Assembly (NCBI GenBank): GCA_038063195.1
Contig: JBBTVO010000011.1
Span: 1 to 62,050 of the forward strand
DNA: 62,050 nt
Origin: JBBTVO01 sp038063195
Lineage (GTDB): Bacteria > Patescibacteriota > Microgenomatia > Levybacterales > UBA12049
Reading direction: 5' to 3'
Positions within the stretch are counted from its first letter, which is position 1. Each line of letters starts with the position of its first letter. The translations under genes and the position numbers were made by a program. The notes below the pieces were generated by a model. It did no database searches and was not told where the DNA came from. It worked only from the letters and a program-made list of their open reading frames with translations. This document shows positions 48,290-57,005 of the stretch, in pieces.

Positions 48290-48707
48290 GACTTTAAATA
48301 TCTTTACCGACGGAGGAGCAAGGGGAAATCCCGGCCCTTCCGCAATTGGTGTGTATATTGAAGATGAAGAGGGAAAAGAGATTGCACGGATTGGCAAGAC
48401 AATTGGAATAGCTACAAATAATACGGCAGAGTACAAGGCGGTAATTGAGGCACTTTCGTGGACTGTAGAAAATAAAGAAAAATTGTCAAAAGAGACTATT
48501 ATCAATTTCCATCTTGATTCTCTCTTGGTCTGCTCGCAAATAAAGGGATTATATAAAATTAAAAACGCAGATCTCAGAACTTATTTATTTAGAATTCGTG
48601 AACTTGAAGCCGAGATTGAAAGTCCGCTATTTTATACACACATTCCGCGTGAGAAAAATAAAAAAGCAGATGACCTCGTGAATAAGGCGCTAGACACAGG
48701 TCTATAA
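48282..48707 (+). CDS. Ribonuclease HI-like protein
   Basis: A 141-residue RNase H fold with the catalytic set TDGGARGNPG (Asp), NTAEYKAV (Glu), LDSLLVCSQ (Asp) and KKADDLVNKAL (Asp). It cuts RNA in RNA-DNA hybrids; this group is close to the YpdQ/RNase HI-like family. It overlaps the previous gene by 8 bases. Confidence 0.88.
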   Translation: MIKTLNIFTDGGARGNPGPSAIGVYIEDEEGKEIARIGKTIGIATNNTAEYKAVIEALSWTVENKEKLSKETIINFHLDSLLVCSQIKGLYKIKNADLRTYLFRIRELEAEIESPLFYTHIPREKNKKADDLVNKALDTGL

Positions 48708-48726
48708 ATTGCCTTAAAATAGGCTA

Positions 48727-51396
48727 ATGAAGAGGCCTGCCCTTTTTGCTTCAGAAGAGAAAACGAATCCCGTACTTGTTGTTGATAAAAATGGGATTTT
48801 GGGAGTAGAAATTGCTAAGGAATTATCCAAAGAGCTATTGATAATTCTTGTAACTTCACAAAATCCAAAAGACCTAAATGACAGCAATATTATTACAGTT
48901 CCTTACAGAAAAAAGTTTCCCGTAATTCCGGATAATGTTTATTCCCATATCATACTTTTTGACGAAGATGATAAGGGGATTGAAGAAAGTATCTCCTCAT
49001 TTATAAAAAAAGCAGAAAAAGATAATTCGGTTCTGACTTATTCTTCAGGAGTTTCTGAAAAATCTCAAAAGTTTTCGGAAAAACTTACGGGGTCTTTTAA
49101 AAAGGCAAAAGCAGTTTTGTACGGAGATATTTTTGGAGAGGGCTCTGCTATGCGTTTTCAAAATCCTGTCAATTTTGTAATAAGCCAAATTGCAAAAGAC
49201 AGGAAAATAAGGATTCCGGGAGAAGGGCTTACTCAAACTTATCCTGTTTATCTTCCGGATGTTGTAAGAGAAATTATATCAGCGGTTTTTGGAGCAAGTA
49301 AGGAAAAAGTATTTTTTGTTTTTTCAAAGCATCCAAAAAGCATTATGTCTCTTTCCCATATTTTCCAAAAAAAAGACCCGACGATTACTGTAGATTTTAT
49401 AAAAGGAAAAAAAGAGACTGGTGATAGGAATATTATTGTCCCAGGTGAGTATATACTTCCGGAGGATTACGATTTTGAAAAAAAATTAAAGGATCTTGAT
49501 CTTACTTCCGATGAGACAGAGAGAGAAACGGTCTTTCAGAAAGAGAATAGTCCTAAGTCTTTTAAATTTAATTTTGTTCCATATTTATTATTTTTTGTAT
49601 TTTTATTACTGCTCCCAGTTTTATCAACTTCGCTATTCGCTGGTCTTGGATTTCTTCAGCTTAATAATGCCAGGAATGAGGTTGGTAGCGGTAATCTAAA
49701 AAACTTAGAAGGGACTCTTGGAAATACTCAAGCTCTTTTTGAGATGGCCACGAATACAAGCAGGGCCCTTGAATATGAAGCAAAAGCGGTTGGTCTTTGG
49801 GGAAAAGCATCAGAGCTTTCTTATAAAATTGAAACCGCAAGAAAAATAGCTCATGCTCTTAGTGAAGTTTCTCAAGCCTCTTCAAAATTGCAGAATGTTT
49901 TCGGCGGTAATTCCAAGAATCCCCCTGATGACACGCTTGCTTTTCTAAGTTCATTCAAAAATTCAGCCGGCGTTATAAAAGAAGCTCAGCTAAATGGAGT
50001 ATTGGATAAAAGCATTATGGATAAATTAAATGATTATGATGCGATGCTAAATTCTGCATATGGACTTTCTGATAGTTTTTATCCGCTGATTAATCCGGGC
50101 GGAAAGTCAACTTATCTTGTGCTTTTTCAGAACAACATGGAACTGCGGCCGGGAGGGGGATTTATAGGTTCCTACGGAATTCTATCGCTTGATCGCGGGA
50201 AGCTTATGGATTTTTCCATACACGATGTTTATGATGCGGACGGCCAGCTTAAGGTGCATGTTGAGCCGCCATATGCGATAAGAAGATATTTACCGTCTGT
50301 CCATTTGTACTTGCGCGACAGCAATTTTAATGTTGATTTCACAGAATCGGCATCAACAGCTGCTAATTTTCTCTTTCTGGAAACCGGACAAAAAGCTGAC
50401 GGAGTCATTGGAGTTGACGTGAGCTTTGTAAAGGAGCTAATTAGCGCGCTCGGAGAGATAAATGTTCCTGAATACAATGAGAAGATTAATGAACATAATT
50501 TTTTCAAAGTTACGGAATCACATGTTGAGAAAAACTTTTTCCCCTCATCAACCCAGAAGAAGGATTTCCTGGGAGCGCTTTTTACTGCTATTAAGAATAA
50601 TTTGTCTGAAAGAAAAAATATCCCGTATCCTCAAATATTAAAGGCGCTTTTTACTGCAATTGAAGAAAAGCATGTACTTTTTGCTTTTTCTGACAATAAT
50701 ATCCAGAAGAGCTTTTCCGCAAACGGCTGGTCATCAAGGCTGGATGACTATAGAGATAGTTCGCAGATCAACGATTTCCTGGGAATAAATGAAGCAAATT
50801 TAGGAGTTAATAAGGCTAACTTTTTTGTAGGAAGAAGTCTCAGATACGAGCTTAATATAAAAGACGACGGAAGTCTTTCTTCATCGGCAATTCTAAATCT
50901 AAGAAACGATTCCAATGCATGGCCGGGCGGAGATTATAAAACATATGTCCGAATCATAACTCCCCAGGGATCTTCATTAACATCAATAATTATTGATGGG
51001 CAGACTCAGAAAATTACTTCAGCAATCACTGACCCACTTATTTATGAGAAGAAAGGTTTTAAGCCTCCTGCCGGACTCGAAGTGGAAAAATATGAGGAAA
51101 ATGGAAAAACAATTTATGGAATCCTTACTATCGTTCCTCAAGGAAAATCAAAAAAAATAGTTTTTAATTATACTCTTTCCAGAAAGATTTCACTCAAAAG
51201 TCCTTTGTCAATTTACTCACTTAAGCTTTTCAAGCAACCCGGCACCGAAAACTACCCTTTTGATTTTATAGCATCGTACCCGCCGTCCGTTACTGTCTCG
51301 TCTTCCCAAAAATCTGAAATAGTTAATGGAAAAGTTGTAATATCAAAAACTTTAACGGCAGACGAAAGCATAGAGCTTAATATTTCAAGGAAGTAG
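48727..51396 (+). CDS. DUF4012 protein with N-terminal Rossmann-like domain
   Basis: An 889-residue protein. Residues 1-235 resemble a degenerate SDR/epimerase fold (VLVVDKNGILGVEIAKEL, LYGDIFGEGSAMRF, YPVYLPDVVREI) lacking a clear YxxxK pair; a transmembrane helix follows (about 282-305) and a coiled region; the DUF4012 domain (about 455-620) has FQNNMELRPGGGFIGSYG and SVHLYLRDSNFNVDF. The C terminus is beta-rich. DUF4012 proteins are common CPR envelope proteins of unknown function, often near polysaccharide genes, as here. Confidence 0.75.
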   Translation: MKRPALFASEEKTNPVLVVDKNGILGVEIAKELSKELLIILVTSQNPKDLNDSNIITVPYRKKFPVIPDNVYSHIILFDEDDKGIEESISSFIKKAEKDNSVLTYSSGVSEKSQKFSEKLTGSFKKAKAVLYGDIFGEGSAMRFQNPVNFVISQIAKDRKIRIPGEGLTQTYPVYLPDVVREIISAVFGASKEKVFFVFSKHPKSIMSLSHIFQKKDPTITVDFIKGKKETGDRNIIVPGEYILPEDYDFEKKLKDLDLTSDETERETVFQKENSPKSFKFNFVPYLLFFVFLLLLPVLSTSLFAGLGFLQLNNARNEVGSGNLKNLEGTLGNTQALFEMATNTSRALEYEAKAVGLWGKASELSYKIETARKIAHALSEVSQASSKLQNVFGGNSKNPPDDTLAFLSSFKNSAGVIKEAQLNGVLDKSIMDKLNDYDAMLNSAYGLSDSFYPLINPGGKSTYLVLFQNNMELRPGGGFIGSYGILSLDRGKLMDFSIHDVYDADGQLKVHVEPPYAIRRYLPSVHLYLRDSNFNVDFTESASTAANFLFLETGQKADGVIGVDVSFVKELISALGEINVPEYNEKINEHNFFKVTESHVEKNFFPSSTQKKDFLGALFTAIKNNLSERKNIPYPQILKALFTAIEEKHVLFAFSDNNIQKSFSANGWSSRLDDYRDSSQINDFLGINEANLGVNKANFFVGRSLRYELNIKDDGSLSSSAILNLRNDSNAWPGGDYKTYVRIITPQGSSLTSIIIDGQTQKITSAITDPLIYEKKGFKPPAGLEVEKYEENGKTIYGILTIVPQGKSKKIVFNYTLSRKISLKSPLSIYSLKLFKQPGTENYPFDFIASYPPSVTVSSSQKSEIVNGKVVISKTLTADESIELNISRK

Positions 51397-51471
51397 CTTG
51401 TTTTTAAAATCTATCTTTAGTAGAATTTGCGGATAGTTTAATGGTTTGTGAATTTTTCGTGTTATCTATGC

Positions 51472-51502
51472 TCAAGTTGTATAATGATTAATAATAAATA
51501 TT
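51472..51502 (+). promoter_or_regulatory. valS promoter region
   Basis: CAAGTTGTATAAT ends at about 51485, with the valS ATG at 51503 and no clear Shine-Dalgarno sequence. Confidence 0.4.
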
Positions 51503-53734
51503 ATGGATAAAGCATATGATCATAAAAAAGTAGAAGACAAGATTTATAAAATGTGGGAGGAAAAAGATTACTTCTCCGCAAAGATTGATCCTTCGGCACC
51601 CTTCGGCAATGCTCAGGATAAAAGCTCAGGACAAGTAAAAGGTAAGAAGCCTTTTTCAATAATTCTTCCTCCGCCCAATGCCAATGCTCCTCTTCATTTA
51701 GGACACGCGATGTATGTAATAGAAGACTTGCTTATCAGATTTCATAGGATGAAGGGTATTCCGTCTCTCTGGCTTCCCGGGGCTGATCACGCGGGTTTTG
51801 AAACCCAGTTTGTTTTTGAAAAGCATTTACAAAAAGAAGGAAAGTCGCGCATGGATTATCCGCGGGAAACTCTTTACCGAATGATCTGGGATTTCGTACA
51901 GGAGAATAGGAAGGGAATGGAGGGACAGCTCCGAAAACTTGGATTTTCGCTCGATTGGTCACGCAAGAAATTTACTCTTGATAAAGATATCATTGCGATT
52001 GTTTATAAGACTTTTAAGAAAATGTACGAAGATAATTTAATTTACCGCGAGGAAAGACTTGTTAATTATTGCACCTACTGCGGGACCTCCTTTTCGGATC
52101 TAGAAGTGAATCACAGAGAGCAAAAAGATCCTTTATATTTTATAAAATACGGGCCTCTTATTATTGCGACCGTGAGACCCGAAACAAAGTTCGGAGATAC
52201 TGCTGTTGCTGTAAATCCGAAAGACAAAAGATACCAGAAATATATCGGCAAGATTCTTGAGTTTGATACGCTTCTCGGAAAAAAGAAATTAAAAGTAATT
52301 GCAGATGATGTTATAGATCCTAATTTCGGAACAGGAGCCGCCAAGGTGACACCAGCGCATGATGAGAAGGATTTTGAAATGGCGGGAAGGCACGATCTTG
52401 AAATAGTAAAAGTAATAGATTTTGATGGGAGACTTACAGATATAGCAGGTCCTTATGAAGGCTTAAGAGTTAAGGAAGCCAGAAAAAAAGTCGCAGAAGA
52501 TATGAAGACAAAAGGTTTAATAGAAAAAGTCGACGAAGAATATATTCATATAATTGAGACATGTTATAAATGCGGGACGACAATTGAACCAATGCTACTT
52601 CCTCAGTGGTTTATAAAAATGGAGCCTTTGGCAAAACCCGCAATTGAGGCAGTTAAAAAAGGGAAGATAAAGATTACACCTTCGAAGTTTGAAAAAATAT
52701 ATTTTCAGTTCCTCGAAAACATAAGGGATTGGAATATTTCAAGACAAATCGTATGGGGGATAAGAATTCCTGCATGGCAATGCGTTCGCTGCGCTCGAAC
52801 GAATAACGAAGAAGGAAAAACGAATAACAAAGATGGATGGATTATTACCGATGGGCAGAGACCAGAAGAATGTCTGGTTTGTAAATCAAAAGATTTAGAG
52901 CAGGATCCGGACACTTTTGACACGTGGTTTTCATCGTCGCAATGGCCGTTTGCAACGCTTCAAACTACAAAGCCGGGAGATTATGAATATTTTTATCCTA
53001 CGACTGTTATGGAGACAGGCTATGATATCCTGCGTTGGTGGGTGGCAAGAATGGTAATGGTGGGACTTTACGTTACGGAAAAAGTGCCGTTTGAAAATGT
53101 TGTCCTTCACGGGCTCGTGAATGATCCGCTTGGCAAGAAAATGAGTAAAAGTAAAGGAAATATTGTAAATCCCCTGGAGCTTGTTGAGCAATACGGAGCT
53201 GATGCGGTACGTTTTGCTCTTGTCTTCGGGACAGCACTTGGTAATGATCAGGCGCTTTCATATCCCAAGCTCGATGCCGCCAGAAAGTTTACCAATAAAT
53301 TATGGAACATAGCCCGTTTCATAGACATGAAACGGGAAGCACTAAATCCGAAATTCGAAATTTCAAACAATAAAACAATTAAGCAATTAGACAACCTTGC
53401 AAGAAATAAAACAGACAAGGAATGGATTAATAAAACAGAAAAACTCGCAAAGGATGTTACGGAAGATTTGGAAAAATATAATTTCAACTTTGCTGCGGAA
53501 AAGCTCTATGAGTTTACTTGGCATCAGTTCGCCGATATTTATATTGAAGACGTGAAAAAACGTATTGATGAAAACTCATACTTAATACTTAATACTTTAT
53601 ACTTAATACTTCTCAAGCTTCTTCACCCGATAATGCCTTTTGTGACAGAGGAAATTTATCAGAGATTTAATCCGCCAGCTGGCGGAGGCGAATCTTTAAT
53701 GATATCCGCTTGGCCCCATGAGCAAAAATATTAA
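51503..53734 (+). CDS. valS: Valyl-tRNA synthetase
   Basis: A 743-residue class I synthetase: PPPNANAPLHLGHAMYV (HIGH motif), the editing domain with VRPETKFGDTAVAV, LPQWFIKM, DTWFSSSQWPF, and GKKMSKSKGN. It is shorter than usual because the C-terminal coiled coil is missing. At least five repeat-derived stretches lie in frame: residues 30-46 (APFGNAQDKSSGQ), about 428-446 (CARTNNEEGKTNNKD), about 613-633 (PKFEISNNKTIKQLD), about 692-705 (YLILNTLYLIL) and the palindrome at 53672-53685 (PPAGG). They lie outside catalytic motifs. Confidence 0.92.
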   Translation: MDKAYDHKKVEDKIYKMWEEKDYFSAKIDPSAPFGNAQDKSSGQVKGKKPFSIILPPPNANAPLHLGHAMYVIEDLLIRFHRMKGIPSLWLPGADHAGFETQFVFEKHLQKEGKSRMDYPRETLYRMIWDFVQENRKGMEGQLRKLGFSLDWSRKKFTLDKDIIAIVYKTFKKMYEDNLIYREERLVNYCTYCGTSFSDLEVNHREQKDPLYFIKYGPLIIATVRPETKFGDTAVAVNPKDKRYQKYIGKILEFDTLLGKKKLKVIADDVIDPNFGTGAAKVTPAHDEKDFEMAGRHDLEIVKVIDFDGRLTDIAGPYEGLRVKEARKKVAEDMKTKGLIEKVDEEYIHIIETCYKCGTTIEPMLLPQWFIKMEPLAKPAIEAVKKGKIKITPSKFEKIYFQFLENIRDWNISRQIVWGIRIPAWQCVRCARTNNEEGKTNNKDGWIITDGQRPEECLVCKSKDLEQDPDTFDTWFSSSQWPFATLQTTKPGDYEYFYPTTVMETGYDILRWWVARMVMVGLYVTEKVPFENVVLHGLVNDPLGKKMSKSKGNIVNPLELVEQYGADAVRFALVFGTALGNDQALSYPKLDAARKFTNKLWNIARFIDMKREALNPKFEISNNKTIKQLDNLARNKTDKEWINKTEKLAKDVTEDLEKYNFNFAAEKLYEFTWHQFADIYIEDVKKRIDENSYLILNTLYLILLKLLHPIMPFVTEEIYQRFNPPAGGGESLMISAWPHEQKY
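51591..51640. repeat. TTCGGCAAnGCTCAGG-type insert in valS
   Basis: CTTCGGCAATGCTCAGGAT and the following AAAGCTCAGGACAAGT belong to the same family as 25703-25728 (NUDIX) and 56280-56308 (ruvC-ruvA gap). Confidence 0.65.
53672..53685. repeat. 14-bp palindrome in valS
   Basis: CCGCCAGCTGGCGG, read as PPAGG close to the C terminus. Confidence 0.7.
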
Positions 53735-54236
53735 AAAATTTTACAAAAACAAAACAGAAAGAAAGTCACCGCAAGTGCGGGATCCCGACTGGAAATCCCG
53801 ACGAATTCCATTCGTGCGGGATGCCGTATGGAAGCTACCATCGGCACTACCAGCGGGACAATTCCCGAAGAATAACCGATCAATTACCGAGAACTTTATT
53901 TTTAAGGTTATTCATAAGCATAGAAGACTTCTTCTAATAAGTTTTGTATCCTTATTGATTTTTCTAGCAATTGTTACGGTTTCAATAGATGCTTATGTAA
54001 ATTATCAGGATAATAAGAGATTTACTCAGGAGAGAATTAAAATTGAGAGTGAAATTAAGCTCTGGCAATCAGCAATTGAAAGGTTCCCAAACTACAGAGA
54101 TGCTTATTTCAAGCTTGCAGCTTTAAATTATCAATTGAGGAAATTTGATAAAGCGCGGGAATATTTGGATAAAGCCTTAAAATTGGATCCGAATTTTAAA
54201 GAGGGAAGAGAGCTTGAGAAAAAACTAAATCAGTGA
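53718..54236 (+). CDS. Membrane-anchored TPR protein
   Basis: A 172-residue protein with a basic N terminus that includes a repeat-derived stretch (about 18-52, with RIPFVRDAVW and LPSALPAGQFP), one transmembrane helix (about 73-93) and a TPR at the C terminus (AYFKLAALNYQLRKFDKAREYLDKALKLDPNF region, 130-162). It overlaps the valS end by 17 bases. TPRs bind other proteins; the partner is unknown. Confidence 0.6.
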   Translation: MSKNIKKFYKNKTERKSPQVRDPDWKSRRIPFVRDAVWKLPSALPAGQFPKNNRSITENFIFKVIHKHRRLLLISFVSLLIFLAIVTVSIDAYVNYQDNKRFTQERIKIESEIKLWQSAIERFPNYRDAYFKLAALNYQLRKFDKAREYLDKALKLDPNFKEGRELEKKLNQ

Positions 54237-54239
54237 TTC

Positions 54240-54980
54240 CTAATGTCCGTTTGAGCTTGTCATTTGCACAACTCGTTCTCTAACCGCTTCACGTAGATCT
54301 CTTCTAGCTTTTATAATCGGATACATATCTTCCAGCTCAGTTACAAAATCTCTAAAATCGTTGTCCTCTCGCATTCTTCTTAAAACTCTTCTTATTGAAT
54401 TAATTGCTGCAGCATGACTTCTGTTAACACTACTTCCTGATTCTTTAAGAGATGATCCACTCGTCCTTACTAAATATACCAGCAAATGTCTTACATTCGA
54501 TGTATATTCCTCCCTTACATTTTTTTTGATAAACTTCAAATCTACGTTCAATATAGGTGGAACAGTATCTAATACATCATGTTTAATAGTATCTACGCCA
54601 TTAATTGAAGGAATCTTATTTTCTATTTTGTCAATTTTTCTTGCAGTGTTTGGATTGTCATGCATTAAATGTTCGATTTTATTGATACCTCTGTTTACAC
54701 TGTTTAGATCCGATCGGAACAAATGAGCTACGTCTTCCGTTGGGACACCTGCTCTCTCTAGAAGATAGCTTGATAGGTATTTCGCAGCTTTAATTTCTGG
54801 TGTAGGTTTTATATCAGGATTTTGTATGTCTGCCGGTGATTGCAGTTTTAAATGTATTGCGACTAATTCAAAAATAGAATCAAGAGGATTTGGTTGTGGT
54901 TGCTTTGTTTCTTGTGAAGAGATTGAGCCGTTTCGAGAGCCATCTGGAACAGAAACTAAAATTGGTGACTCGACTGTCAT
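54240..54980 (-). CDS. Protein with two DnaA domain IV-like segments
   Basis: A 246-residue protein without an ATPase domain. Residues about 63-108 (IKAAKYLSSYLLERAGVPTEDVAHLF, then VNRGINKIEHLM) and 160-204 (NVRHLLVYLVRTSGSSLKESG, then RSHAAAINSIRRVLRRM) both follow the spacing of DnaA domain IV (ARQIAMYILR...GLSFMEIG...RDHSTIMHGVGKIE in the DnaA of this window). The second keeps an SHAA version of the DHST loop. It may bind DNA, perhaps as a DnaA competitor or a regulator. It lies 3 bases from the TPR gene and 11 from bL25. Confidence 0.5.
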   Translation of the reverse strand: MTVESPILVSVPDGSRNGSISSQETKQPQPNPLDSIFELVAIHLKLQSPADIQNPDIKPTPEIKAAKYLSSYLLERAGVPTEDVAHLFRSDLNSVNRGINKIEHLMHDNPNTARKIDKIENKIPSINGVDTIKHDVLDTVPPILNVDLKFIKKNVREEYTSNVRHLLVYLVRTSGSSLKESGSSVNRSHAAAINSIRRVLRRMREDNDFRDFVTELEDMYPIIKARRDLREAVRERVVQMTSSNGH

Positions 54981-54991
54981 AAAAGAGTAGA

Positions 54992-55735
54992 CTATTGGCC
55001 TTCGGGTTTTGCTTTCTCGCCCTCCGAAGCTTTAGCGGAGGAGGGTTCTTTTTGTCCTTCTTCTTTTGGTTTTTCGCCTTCTGCAGGTGCTTCTTCTTCG
55101 GCTGCGGCTTCACCCTCAGCGCTCTCAGCTTTTGCTTCTTCAGCTGCCGCTGCTTCTGCCGCGGCTTGCTCTTGTGCCTCTTTACTTACCAGTTCATCGA
55201 TCTTAACTATTACTTGTCCCGGATCTGTAATAATTGTAACTCCGGCTGTTGCTTTTATATCGGCCACTGTAATGTGATCGCCAACATTTGCAAGATTTTC
55301 TACATTTATCTCAATATTTTCAGGAAGTTCCGTAGGAAGTGCTTCTACCTCGACTTCATTTGTGATATTCATAAGAAGTCCTATTTTTTCGCTCACTGCC
55401 TTTGGCTCGCCAACGATTTCAAGCGGTACCATAGTCTTTACTTTCTCAGAAAGATTCACTTTGTAAAACTCTGCGTGAAGAGGATTTCCGAGGTAATCTT
55501 TATCTACGTTATGAATAAGTACGGGAATAGTCTTTGAATCAATAGCAATATCTACAACTCCGGTTTCTCCGGCAACTTTATAGACTTTGTCAAAATCTTT
55601 AAAAGGAACTTGGACCGAAATAGACTTAAAATCCTTGCCGTAAATATTTGCCGGCAAGATCCCGTCGCGTCTTAAGTTTTTAACTTTTTTACCAGTAATT
55701 TTGCGTTTTTCGACTTTGAGATCCTCTCTCTTCAT
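54992..55735 (-). CDS. rplY: Ribosomal protein bL25 (CTC form)
   Basis: A 247-residue bL25 of the long CTC type: N-terminal 5S rRNA-binding domain (KRKITGKKVKNLRRDGILPANIYG), the TL5 beta-barrel C domain (about 95-185), and a long Glu/Ala-rich tail. The tail holds PSSAKASEG, encoded by the palindromic repeat at 55019-55046 (CCTCC...GGAGG). Confidence 0.88.
   Translation of the reverse strand: MKREDLKVEKRKITGKKVKNLRRDGILPANIYGKDFKSISVQVPFKDFDKVYKVAGETGVVDIAIDSKTIPVLIHNVDKDYLGNPLHAEFYKVNLSEKVKTMVPLEIVGEPKAVSEKIGLLMNITNEVEVEALPTELPENIEINVENLANVGDHITVADIKATAGVTIITDPGQVIVKIDELVSKEAQEQAAAEAAAAEEAKAESAEGEAAAEEEAPAEGEKPKEEGQKEPSSAKASEGEKAKPEGQ
55019..55046. repeat. Palindromic insert in the bL25 tail
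   Basis: CCTCCGAAGCTTTAGCGGAGG, with CCTCC pairing GGAGG around GCTTTAGC; read as SSAKASEG. Confidence 0.65.
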
Positions 55736-55795
55736 AAGGCTATATTCTATACTAATGAGCCGATTATTACAAGATGATATAATAGTAAAGATTTT

Positions 55796-56281
55796 ATGAG
55801 AGTTTTGGGGATTGACCCGGGGATTGCAAGGACCGGATGGGGGATAATAGACGGAATTCAGAGTTCAAAATTCAGAGTTCAGAATTATGGTTGTCTCGAG
55901 ACTTCTTCAAAAAAAAAGACTCATGAGAGACTTGTGGAGATTTATAATCATATTTTAAAGCTTATACAAAAATATTCTCCAGATGAAATGGCAATTGAAG
56001 AGTTGTTTTTCAATACCAACTCAAAAACTGCATTTGTAGTGGGGCAGGCAAGAGGAGTAGTAATTTTAGCAGGAGCGCAAAAGAAATTATCAATTGGGAT
56101 TTACACGCCGCTACAGGTCAAAATTGCGGTCTCAGGGTATGGGCGGGCAGAGAAAGCGCAAGTTGGAAAAATGGTTAAGACAATTCTGGGTCTTAAAGAA
56201 ATTCCCACACCTGATGATACTACAGATGCACTTGCAGTAGGACTTGCGCATTTGTTCTCAAGGAAAATAAATAAATTATGA
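55796..56281 (+). CDS. ruvC: Holliday junction resolvase RuvC
   Basis: A 161-residue RuvC: GIDPGIARTGWGII with catalytic Asp7, the acidic residue in IEELFFN, and DDTTDALAVGLAHL with the final Asp pair. It cuts Holliday junctions in recombination repair. Residues about 22-30 (QSSKFRVQN) come from a small in-frame repeat (AGAGTTCAAAATTCAGAGTT). It leads the ruvC-ruvA-ruvB set. Confidence 0.93.
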   Translation: MRVLGIDPGIARTGWGIIDGIQSSKFRVQNYGCLETSSKKKTHERLVEIYNHILKLIQKYSPDEMAIEELFFNTNSKTAFVVGQARGVVILAGAQKKLSIGIYTPLQVKIAVSGYGRAEKAQVGKMVKTILGLKEIPTPDDTTDALAVGLAHLFSRKINKL

Positions 56282-56308
56282 CCCATTCGACAAGCTCAGG
56301 GTCATATT
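56280..56308. repeat. Hairpin repeat between ruvC and ruvA
   Basis: TGACCC and GGGTCA flank ATTCGACAAGCTCA. Same family as the inserts in the NUDIX and valS genes; here it follows the ruvC stop and could also act as an RNA hairpin. Confidence 0.6.
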
Positions 56309-56322
56309 GAATTAATTGAAGT

Positions 56323-56901
56323 ATGATAGGAAGTTTAAAGGGAAAAGTAGAGCTTCAAGACGGGACAACTTTAATCGTTGACGTAAATGGAGTAGGCTAT
56401 AAGGTGACAGCTACAGCGGATGTTTTAAGAAATGCCACAATTTCTTCAAATATAAAAGTTTTTACTTTTACATATGTAAGAGAAGATGTTTTGGAGCTCT
56501 TCGGATTTTCAGCAGCAGAAGATCTAAAGCTTTTTGAAAGGATTATTGCAATTTCGGGAATTGGACCAAGGACCGCAATAAATATTTTCTCAGTTGGAAG
56601 CAGGGAGGAAATAATCGGTGCGATCGTAAAAGGTGATGTAGATTTCTTTACCGGAGTGCCGAGGCTTGGGCGGAAAAATGCACAGAAGCTTATAATTGAA
56701 CTGCGCGGAAAACTCGGAAGCCTTGAAGATCTTGATTTATCAGCTGAGGCGGACGGACAATCAAATGAAGTTATCTCGGCTCTTAAGACTTTTGGGTTTT
56801 CGGCAGGCGAAGCAAGAGAGGCACTGAAAGCTGTAGGTAAAGATGGGAAAACAACTGAGGATAAGATTAGATTAACACTTAAGTACTTAGGCAAAGCATG
56901 A
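56323..56901 (+). CDS. ruvA: Holliday junction helicase subunit RuvA
   Basis: A 192-residue RuvA with the N-terminal OB-fold (MIGSLKGKV, YVREDVLELFGF), tandem helix-hairpin-helix motifs (ISGIGPRTAINIF and GVPRLGRKNAQKLIIELRGKL) and the C-terminal three-helix domain that touches RuvB. It loads RuvB on Holliday junctions. Confidence 0.94.
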   Translation: MIGSLKGKVELQDGTTLIVDVNGVGYKVTATADVLRNATISSNIKVFTFTYVREDVLELFGFSAAEDLKLFERIIAISGIGPRTAINIFSVGSREEIIGAIVKGDVDFFTGVPRLGRKNAQKLIIELRGKLGSLEDLDLSAEADGQSNEVISALKTFGFSAGEAREALKAVGKDGKTTEDKIRLTLKYLGKA

Positions 56902-57005
56902 AAATTTCTAATTGACCTAATTAATCTAATTGATCTAAGGTTTGGAGTTTAGAGATTTGGGATTTGATTAGAAATTAGTAATTAGAACTTAGGAATTTTG
57001 AAGAT

